64,000 nucleotides of DNA from contig BGZK01000285.1 of NCBI GenBank assembly GCA_005406025.1, forward strand, positions 248,001 to 312,000, in the 5' to 3' direction. The notes beneath the pieces were generated by a model. That model did not search any database, was not told where the DNA came from, and saw nothing but the letters and a program-made list of their open reading frames with translations. The stretch comes from Eumeta japonica. Lineage: Eukaryota; Arthropoda; Insecta; Lepidoptera; Psychidae. Below, piece by piece: positions 56,341-64,000 of this stretch (the stretch's first letter is position 1; the number at the start of each line of letters is the position of its first letter). The position numbers were made by a program, and so were the translations under genes.

Positions 56341-56620
56341 ACCTGATCCGTTGTCTGTCTGTCGGTCTGTAATCAAATCTTGCAAGTTGAATTTGATCCA
56401 CTTCCCGGTTTCCGATTGAGCTGAAGTTTTCCACGCATGTATAAATCGGATGACAATGCAATATTATTATGACATAGAGCTGATCTAATGATGGAGCTGG
56501 AAGGTGGCCATAGGAACTCCGTAATTAAACGACGCAACCCCATCGATCTTGGGCTCGTTTGATTCGTCTTGACGAGTATCAAGCACGAATATGCAACTCC
56601 AACAAATTTGGGAAAAAAAG
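56341..56620. repeat. Insect interspersed repeat (TCTGTAATCAAATCTTGCAA motif)
   Basis: The string of TGTCTGTCTGTCGGTCTGTA, then CTTCCCGGTTTCCGATTGAG, then TATAAATCGGATGACAATGC recalls a repeat common in many insect genomes, probably the 3' region of an RTE-like LINE. Minus-strand frames across it (56373-56721) are composition artefacts. No coding role. Confidence 0.45.
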
Positions 56621-57540
56621 TTAGTTCCGTTTGTTATGAATGATTGATTAGATGGATGACCCAATGCCTTGGTGAGCACGTGCCGAAGGCTGAATGGTAT
56701 GAGGGTGTATAAACATTTCATATCGCTAACGTTGCGCCTCAGGGTACCAGGGCGAATCGTGTTGTACTGAAGCCCTTATCCCTTTACAATGAACCTCTGG
56801 GGCGATGGACCGTTTTTGTCTCATACTCGTGGGAAGAACATGAACAAAAAAAAAGAAACTACTACACAAACAAAACGACGTTTATATAAGGCGAAATTGA
56901 AGCGACAGGAGAAGATTGCTAATGAAAGCGATGTCCAAAAGCGGCAACGCTTAGAAAAAATAAAGTTAGCAGTAGCTAAACATAGATAAAACGAATCGTT
57001 AGAACAACGTACAAATAAGCAAGATGCCGATAAAATACATACACAAGAGAAAAGAAAAAAATAATTACAAGAACACTTGGCCAGGCTCGAAAGGTACAGA
57101 ATGCTCAGGCAAGCAAGTCAGTTAACGTAAACAGCAGAGGAACGCATTGCAATAACAGAGAATGAACGGCAGAAAACGACTAACCAGAGGAATTTGCAAC
57201 ATGGTAGCGTTGAGTACTTTAATGACACAATAAATACATTTTGCGGTAAAGTGTGTTATATTTGCACAAAGAGATGTTATCCCCATCAAGTGACCAAATA
57301 TAAAATTAGTGCCATATCTCCAACTTATTTTTCACGAGAATTACGCGAGAATAAAGAATTGATGCTATGTTACCGATGTAACAATCACATAAGTAAAAGT
57401 AACACGTCCGTACCTCCTTCTAAGACATATTGGAACAGCATGGAACCTGGGCCTATACCTCACGTTATACTACGATTGTCGCACTGAAAAGCACCTCCTT
57501 TCTTAAATAATACCGTTTTTTTTTTAAATTGTAAAGTTTG

Positions 57541-58560
57541 ACGGCTTATTTGAACAATATGGATTTCGTGGCCAAGCAGATCTTTTTGCTCAAGATCTTT
57601 TCGAGGTTACCGAAAAACTGCCACATATCTTGCCTAGATCTGCAGATAACTGTGGAATTGTGATTGCTACAGAGCATCTGGATAATTCAAATATTACTCG
57701 TGAGTTTTCAGTATCTCGCGATAATGTGTTCGAGGCTTTGACATGGTTGGTGGCTAATAATTCCTTGTACAAAGATGCCCTTATAGACAACAACGCAAAT
57801 TTATTGACCGACGATCTGATTTTAGTTTCCGGAAACGCATGTTCTACATCGCAAACTATTATTCAAAACGCGGTCCAAAATAATCAGGACTCTGTACAAA
57901 TTAATAACGTTTTTCGTATTTTACAAGCATTATGGCATCAAGGAAATTTAGAAGTTATTACATCAGGCTATGCTGGGGCGCAATGCTGTGCTATGGCAAT
58001 GAGTAATATCATAAGAGTATCCATTACTCCACCTCAGCAGTGGAGCAAAAACACTCTTGATCAAAACATGATAGAAGGAGATTCACTGTATGTCAAACTG
58101 CGATTATTATATGCAGTAAATCCAGCAGGTATCCAAATCGTGGAAGACGGTCATTTAGAAATAAAACATTTCGATTTAGTTAAAGCTGGATTGGAAATAT
58201 TTGGTCGTACCTTTGCTCTAGAATATGAGAGTGACAGTTCTTTGTTCGGGAGTTAACGAAATTCGATAAATCGCAAAAGTATTGTTCTGCCTTTAAAAGA
58301 TGCTCCGTACAGGTTATTCTTGACACATCAAACTGGTATATTTATAGCTGCTGGAAAATCGTTTGGGATTATTTGTTATAACCAAAAGTTTTATTTAAAC
58401 GACTCTCATTCATGTAGCCTAAAAGGGGCTAGAGCTAATAATGCCAAAGCATGCGTGATTGAATGTACAACAATCGATGAATTAGTTCGTTTATGAAAAC
58501 GAGCTTCTAGCTCTCAAAATGTCCCTTACACTTTGACATATGTGGCAGTGACAAATATAC
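57541..58560 (+). pseudogene. Helitron-encoded cysteine-protease-like region (OTU/C76-like)
   Basis: The 208-codon frame (57630-58256) includes LQALWHQGNLEVITSGYAGA then QCCAMAMSNIIRVSITPPQQ, with Q-C in the position of a catalytic cysteine. After a stop at 58254-58256, the same ancestral protein continues HQTGIFIAAGKSFGIICYNQ and FYLNDSHSCSLKGARANNAK (58330-58440), giving the later His in an D-S-H context. Cys then D-x-H with this spacing recalls OTU and herpesvirus tegument-type (C76-like) peptidases known in animal Helentrons. Role in transposition is unknown; it may deubiquitinate or process proteins. Broken here by two or more lesions. Confidence 0.5.
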
Positions 58561-59505
58561 CCATCATCAGTACAAATCACACACCGATCAGCACGCCACA
58601 CTTACCAGAATTAACAAGAAACCAGGAATATAATAATATGAATACTTGTACACACAACGATGCGTATCTACCAGTACAAACTTCTATCACGGGTCCAATT
58701 GATTGTTATCAACCGGAAGTTGAAGATGAGCTGGAAGTATCTGGTAATATCAATAAAATTGTACGTAAAACAAAAGACAACATTATAAACGTAAATCACC
58801 AACGGAAAGTATCTTGGTTTTACCTATTCCCGCACGGTGTCAATGTATGTTTGTATGTGAATTATGCAACAAATTTATGCTTGTGAGTTCGCATATAAAC
58901 AGTGTCATCTAAATCTACGTGACAACTCAAGGAAATATATTTTCTTAAACACTCGCAAGCCGGAAGTCAAATACCGAGTATTAAAATTTGATGACAGCGG
59001 GCAAGCAACGGGATATTATAATAATATCTTTGACAGGTACGAAAAACGTCTACTTTAACCTCCAGATTTCAACTTTGTTAATGTGAGTTTGCTAGAATTC
59101 ACAATGCTTCTTGAGCCTTATTATATAAAAAAAAAAAACTAATAACGTGAGCAACGATGAATCCGTAGATGCCCATCAGCCTCAAGAGGAGACCACTAGA
59201 AGACGACTCATCACAATGACCGATAATACTAAACTTATAGTTCGAAATATTCCAGCAACGAGTTCCATACTCTTTAGCAGCAACAGACACCAAGAACTAT
59301 TATTATAGTCTTTTGCTACAATATATGCCGTAATGAATGTGAGCTACTGGAAGAACATGACTACGTTCAGGAAGCATTCCTAGCAAAAGAAGAATTACTC
59401 CGCCAAACCAACGAGCGTATGCAACTTTTTAGAAAACGAAACCGATAGCTAGAAAATGCGTTTAACCAAGTTCGCGCATTTCGCATTCTCGACGAAGAAA
59501 ATCTA

Positions 59506-59525
59506 CCTAACCTAACCTAACCTAA
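59506..59525 (+). repeat. Four CCTAA units (insect telomere-type repeat) inside the helicase frame
   Basis: Four tandem CCTAA units fill 59506-59525. The flanking helicase-upstream coding sequence reads EENLP before and NDEGIDEIEAP after. Three surplus units (15 bp) keep the frame length but introduce TAA. CCTAA is the complement of TTAGG, the telomere repeat of most insects. Confidence 0.7.
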
Positions 59526-60205
59526 CGACGAAGGCATTGATGAAATCGAAGCACCTGAACAATGTATGGCTGATGATGAGTTCAGTACGTCTTGCAGAGC
59601 TATGAATGCTGATCAGGCAGAAGTCTTTCGGTTTATGATACGAAATATTCAATAGCAGATTCAAGGAAACGACAACAGACTAAGGTTCTTCATTACGGGG
59701 GAATGCTTGAACTGGTTAAACATTTTTGTTTAAATTGCTGAAAAATCAAGCCAACCGTTGCCATGCCAAGAGTGTCGTTAAAGTGTGCGCTCTAACAGGG
59801 GTCGCAGCGCGTTTGATTGGAGGCTCTACACTTCATACTACACTAAAGTTACCTGTGCAAAAAGATGGAAAAATATCCCAAATGCCCATGATGACGGGAA
59901 ATTTTCTCCGATTGATGTGGTTACAGTAGAAAGATATAAAATCTCTTTTTATTGACGAAATATCAACGGTCCCGTATGAGATGCTTTGCATGATCGACTC
60001 CAGATTAAAACAACTTAATAATAGTGAAAAAATGTTCGGTGGTCTTAATGTGCTCTTGTTTGCCGATCTAATGCAACTGCCTCCGGTACGAGGAAACCAA
60101 ATATTCGATCATCCAGCAAGAATGGTTCCAGCGACACATTTGTGGCGCTTATTCTCTTTCATAGAGCTAAAAGATAACATGAAACAAAAAGGTTGCGACA
60201 AGTAC

Positions 60206-60213
60206 GTGAATAT
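60206..60213 (+). repeat. 8-bp target-site duplication, left copy (element B)
   Basis: GTGAATAT at 60206-60213 is repeated exactly at 63055-63062. It fits nTnnnnAn. Confidence 0.9.
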
Positions 60214-63054
60214 TAGGGTGTCCCTTAAATTTAAATTTCAATATATTTTTACGCATACCTTCTAAAAACTTTTGTTTTGACCTAATATAGTACAGAAATA
60301 AATATTAGCCCGATTTATAAACGATAACCCGTGCCGACTTGAGTTTTTTAACTTGTCCATACAAGTTGCGCGGGTGCAGCGCTGCGACCTGTTACTGCGA
60401 GTTTCAATTGTCATTTCATACGTGATTTCTAACATTATTAGTGCGTTGTTGTTTATTGTGTGAAGATGTCTGTGGAATTATGAAGTGATAAACAAAATAT
60501 TTACCTTATCGGATTGCCAAGCTACCAGATAAATGGTGCAAAATTACCATCTAATCGACAAGTTCTCACCATTTTATTTTACAATATACGTGAAGTCAAG
60601 CTGACTGTTAATGAAAGTGCGAATCTCGTTATAAGAGCATTATATTTTGGGAAAAAAGCCAGAATTCCTACAAAGGCATTTCCTAACTGCGTGAAGAAAC
60701 TTGTTGATTTATATCATGTTTGGAGGGAGCTGCAAAAAAACTCAGGTGACGTTCAAGAACCGTGCAAATAATTTTGAAAAAGACCTTGATAACGTATTTG
60801 ATATTGCACATGCTGATGCCTTCGACAGAATGAAGATAGAAAATTTTTTTAAGGAAACAGAAAGAAGCAGGTCGACCGGGATGCTTAGGCGGAATTGACA
60901 AAAAATTGGCGGAGAAAGAAGAACGAGTTAGGCAAAGACGATTGGAAGAGGAAAAAAAGGTAAAACAAAGAGAGTTATTGGCTGTTGCACCTACTTCTTC
61001 GATAGATAGTTTGGAATGTCTGGAGAATTCGGATGAGGAACAGATTTCGAACTCTGAACTTAGTACTCAGATTCCTTGCCCTGAAAAAAGTTCTGAAAGA
61101 GGCAAAAGAAAAGTTTCATAACTCCTAAACTGGTAGCAGCTTTAGATCGATGCCAATTAAGCATAAGAGACTCAGTTTACATTCTCCATGCGGTTGTAGA
61201 AGCGCTTGATCTGAACAGCGATGATTTTCCTATTAACAAATCTTCGATTCAGCGAATTCGTACTCAGGCGAGAAAATCCAGGGCAGAAGTAATAAAAACT
61301 GACTTCCAGAATAATTTGCCTGACGTAGTCACAGTCCATTGGGATGGAAAACTATTACCTGGATTGGATGTACGAAGTTCAAAGAAGAACGCTTGCCAAT
61401 TATTGCTTCATTTGACGATAGAGAACAGCTTCTTGCAGTGCCAAAATTAGAGAGTTCTTCTGGAAAACATCAAGCTAAAGCCATTTCAACTGCACTCTTT
61501 GACTGGAACCTCCATGATAAAGTACAGATAATGTGCTGCGATACAACAGCTTCAAATACTGGCCGTTTCAGTGGAGCTTGTGCTATTTTGGAGCAGACTT
61601 TAGAAGGGAATTACTGCTTTTGCTTGTCGTCATCATATTTATGAGTTGGTCCTTAAAGCTGTTTTGAAACCAAGGTAAAGCAAATTACAAGTAGCCCAAA
61701 TATTCCAATTTTCAAAAGTTAAGAGATAATGGAAAAATATTAACACCGATAATATTGAGCCACCTCTGAATTTCGTTAAAACATATTGCTGAGACAAAAT
61801 TACATCTTTGTTAACTTTTATAAGACTGAACTGGAAAACCTTTTATTAGAGACGATTACCGCGAATTGGTGGAACTATGCGTTGTGTTCTTAGGAGGAGA
61901 TACAGAGAATAAACTAAAACTCAGGCCCCTGGAGCTTTGCATCAAGCGCGATGGATGGCGAGAGCGATCTATTCTATAAAAATATGTTTGCTTCAATCGC
62001 AACTTAAAATTACTGCAAAGGACAAAATGCTCTACAAGATGTTTGCTTATTTATCGTCACCTTGTATACTAAACCTTGGCTCCGAATGCACAGTGGCAAT
62101 TAAAGCACCTAACCAAGACTTATGCTTTTGAAAGCTCTAAAGAATATGAAAAAGTAGACGCGAAAAGTTCCAAGGCATCCATAAGCAAGTTTGTTCATCA
62201 TTTATGGTATTTGTGTGAAGAAAAACAGTCATGTTATCACTCTTTGATGAAGAAGTTGATTTCAAAACCAAGACAAAATGATTAATAATTTAAACAGAGA
62301 TGAAAGTTCAGATTCCGCCAAACGTTTATCCCATCGAAGGGAGAAATTACGAAAAATTTCTTTAGTAAGCTTAATATTTTCTTGTTTCTTTTTCAAAGTT
62401 TCGTGGCTTAGTTTTTGCTTTTTTAAACTGTTTTTCTTTCTTTCAGATATGACGCTGGATGATTTTGTGACTCAAAGAAGCAAACAATTTCTATCTCGAC
62501 TGCAGATCGACGACAGTTTTCTTCGGGAGGATGTATCTTCTTGGGGTGACAATCCTACTTTTTTGGAAGCTAGAAGACGAATAAGTCGTTTGAAGGTCGT
62601 AAATGACACTGCTGAAAGAGCTGTTAAATTAATGCAAGATTTTAATGGACTTATCACGGCTGAAGAAAGCAAAAACAGTTTTTGTTGCGTTGTGTTCAGG
62701 AACATAGAAATCTGTATCCAGACTGTAAAAAAATTACACTAAAGAGAAGTTACCCTAATTAATTATTATTATAATTTGTATTTAAATAAAAGTTTATGTT
62801 GATCTTATTTTATTCTTACTCATATTTACTTTGTGTGTTGCATTTTAATTAGTTTTGGATCAAACCAAAATGTCAGGCCAAAACACCATTTTTTATTAAA
62901 CTTTAGAGCTCGGTCGGCACGGGTTGCAATCATGCTACAAATATAAAATTTCATATTTAAGTACATTTTAGCATTTATAAAAAAAGTAGAGGGTATGCGT
63001 TTCGAAATTCTAAAAAAGATTTTTTTTGCTGAAAAAAATATAAGGGACACCCTA
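60214..63054 (+). mobile_element. Element B: complete hAT-like DNA transposon (2,841 bp), inserted in the Helitron helicase
   Basis: TAGGGTGTCCCTTA (60214-60227) and TAAGGGACACCCTA (63041-63054) are perfect 14-bp TIRs with an exact 8-bp TSD. Subterminal inverted words extend the symmetry: ACGCATACCTTCTA (about 60250) against TAGAGGGTATGCGT (about 62987), and AACCCGTGCCGAC (about 60326) against GTCGGCACGGGTT (about 62912). The interior is one decayed transposase gene closely related to that of element A. Excising B and one TSD joins the helicase frame as KYVN-ILNALKV. Confidence 0.92.
60466..62760 (+). pseudogene. Element B transposase (D-D-CxxH type), with one intron
   Basis: From ATG 60466 the protein reads YLIGLPSYQINGAKLPSNRQ, ARIPTKAFPNCVKKLVDLYH, then LDNVFDIAHADAFDRMKIE and PGCLGGIDKKLAEKEERVRQ, an E/K/R-rich coiled segment. 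After frame breaks: TPKLVAALDRCQLSIRDSVY (about 61118), VTVHWDGKLLPG (first Asp, about 61340), EQLLAVPKLESSSGKHQAKA, CCDTTASNTGRFSG (second Asp at 61540), RHHIYELVLKAV (CxxH-like, about 61630), ALHQARWMARAIYSIKICLL (61930). A likely intron at 62365-62446 (GTAAGC to TTTCAG) precedes MTLDDFVTQRSKQFLSRLQI and VNDTAERAVKLMQDFNGLIT. Multiple stops: inactive. Confidence 0.78.
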
Positions 63055-63897
63055 GTGAATATATTGAACGCTTTAAAAGTAGATAAGATGACTACCAAAC
63101 ACTTTTCTGATCTTATGCAGGAAGTATCTTCAAATAGCTCTAGAGAGTTCTCGATTGAAAAAGCTCTACGTATTTACCCAACAAATCCGTAGGTCAATAA
63201 ACATAATACAGCCATTCTCGAACATTTTAGGAAGAAGAATACACAAATGTTTCAAATAACAGCCCACGATCAATTAATTGATGGAACAAAAAACGATGAT
63301 CAGATTGATATTAATAGTATAATCCACTCGGACATTAACAAAACAGGAGGTCTTCCAAAAGAACTAGAAATATTTATTGGTGCTAAAGTTATGTTAAGGT
63401 CTAACGTTGACGTTGCTAAGGGACTTGTGAATGGAGCAATAGGTCACATCACTGAAATCATATGGCCATATTACAGACGTGCTCAACTACACAATAGCGA
63501 TATACCATCGGTTCGCGTAGACTTTGGTAATGATGGCATTCACATAATACAGCCTAAATCAGTTCAATTTCCTGCTAAATTTAATCACAGCACAGCTGAA
63601 AGAAGAATGCTCCCGATTGTTTTGTCTTGGGCTTCAAATGTGCACAAAACGCAGGGAACTACTGTAGATCATGCTGTTATTTATCTACGCTCCAAATTGT
63701 TTGCTGCTGGTCAAGCTTATGTGGCTTTAAGCCGAGTTAGGTTTTTAGAAGGTCTTCGAATCGAAGAACTTGACTTCTTCAAGTTGAATTCAAAGAAACC
63801 TTGTTATGTTGATGCATTAAAAGAAATGGATAGAATGAGAAATGTTACAAATAACCAACTAGTGATTACATACCTGGTGAAGTGCGTTCGCAAATAG
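63055..63897 (+). pseudogene. Helitron Pif1-like helicase, C-terminal part (continuation after element B)
   Basis: The frame continues ILNALKVDKMTTKHFSDLMQ right after the TSD, has one stop near 63190, then an open 216-codon frame (63247-63897): ELEIFIGAKVMLRSNVDVAK, GLVNGAIGHITEI, LPIVLSWASNVHKTQGTTVD and AGQAYVALSRVRFLEGLRIE. The last two are the helicase motif V and VI regions (H-K-x-Q-G and Y-V-A-L-S-R) of Pif1 superfamily 1B enzymes. Together with 59330-60213 it forms one helicase gene interrupted by element B. It is better preserved than the 5' half. Confidence 0.85.
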
Positions 63898-64000
63898 AAA
63901 ATCACATTAAGTTCTTTCCACAAAAAATAAGTCATGACTCATCCAGAGGTCAAATATTTGGATGCCAAACTTGATGTTAAAAAGATGTGCAAACTGTATC
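63898..64000 (+). other. Window end, downstream of helicase
   Basis: The sequence directly follows the helicase stop codon and runs off the window. The Helitron 3' terminus (short hairpin and CTRR) is not visible here. Confidence 0.4.

Larger units (their letters stand above)
56789..60213 (+). pseudogene. Helentron-type Helitron, 5' and central part; Rep region deleted
   Basis: ATG 56789 opens a basic, coiled N-terminal region (KRRLYKAKLKRQEKIANES), then a cysteine-rich DUF6570-like block (CGKVCYICTKRCYPHQVTKY, 57241-57300). A papain-like/OTU-type region follows (57630-58560), then WFYLFPHGVN (about 58818), which marks the Helitron N-terminal domain. The sequence then jumps at about 58850 to NTRKPEVKYRVLKFDDSGQA (about 58947), upstream of the helicase, so the HUH Rep nuclease is missing. 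The Pif1-like helicase runs 59330-60213: a destroyed Walker A (FFITG, about 59690, then a frameshift), VKVCALTGVAARLIGGSTLH, SLFIDEIS and LLFADLMQLPPVRGNQIF. It ends where element B is inserted. Confidence 0.75.

Noticed and set aside
56373..56721. Two overlapping minus-strand ORFs
   Set aside because: They fall in an insect interspersed repeat with no protein motif.
59506..59525. CCTAA units as evidence of a chromosome end
   Set aside because: Only four units inside a coding region; an interstitial repeat, not a telomere.
1..64000. CRISPR arrays, bacterial operons, ribosome binding sites, rRNA or tRNA genes
   Set aside because: I saw no regularly spaced repeats, no bacterial gene layout and no cloverleaf candidates. 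All evidence points to a eukaryotic nuclear window.

Overview
The window looks like transposon-packed DNA from an insect nuclear genome. The reasons are spliceosomal introns with GT-AG borders, a canonical metazoan gene (JMJD7) with exons kilobases apart, BEL/Pao, Gypsy, Jockey-like, mariner, hAT, piggyBac, Transib-like and Helitron remnants, and a short CCTAA run of the insect telomere type. Base composition swings from CpG-rich (BEL and Jockey-like elements, 4-15 kb) to very AT-rich (24-25, 31-33, 47-49, 55-56 kb). The order or species cannot be fixed from sequence alone; a hemipteran- or hymenopteran-like repertoire is a guess.

Layout. 0-3.4 kb: decayed gene with an XPG/FEN1-like nuclease region and a cysteine-rich CXC tail. 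3.8-9.7 kb: 5'-truncated BEL/Pao retrotransposon whose gag is split by a LINE fragment. 9.8-15.2 kb: nearly full-length but dead Jockey-type LINE. 16.3-19.2 kb: terminally complete DNA transposon (element A), 13-bp TIRs and 8-bp TSD. 19.5-22.9 kb: ZMYM1-like hAT relic fused to Helitron helicase pieces, one of them inverted. 22.9-24.5 kb: probable second relic of the family at 0-3.4 kb. 25.4-28.2 kb: ZBED-type hAT with TIRs, intron and CCGAATA-rich ends. 28.7-35.8 kb, minus strand: two phase-matched exons of JMJD7, separated by a 6.7-kb intron holding Gypsy, mariner and GTF2IRD2-like hAT remnants. 36-39.5 kb: another LINE split by a 508-bp insertion. 40.2-45.6 kb: piggyBac relic split by a 3.47-kb element with ~216-bp TIRs and an intact 601-codon DDE plus SWIM-finger ORF. 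45.8-47.3 kb: Transib/RAG1-like relic. 50.2-54.9 kb: two further piggyBacs, one carrying a 258-bp MITE. 56.8-63.9 kb: Helentron-type Helitron (cysteine-protease-like region, Pif1-like helicase, Rep region deleted), interrupted by element B, a relative of element A.

How the parts relate. The only clear host gene is JMJD7; nearly all the rest is mobile DNA in nested layers. Several insertions have exact borders (A, B, MITE, mariner), and in two cases (B in the Helitron helicase, MITE in piggyBac 2) the target reading frame resumes after one TSD copy, so relative ages can be read directly. Two themes may be new or poorly described: the A/B transposon family, and the FEN1-like/CXC multicopy family. 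I ran no searches; all family calls rest on remembered motifs and domain order.
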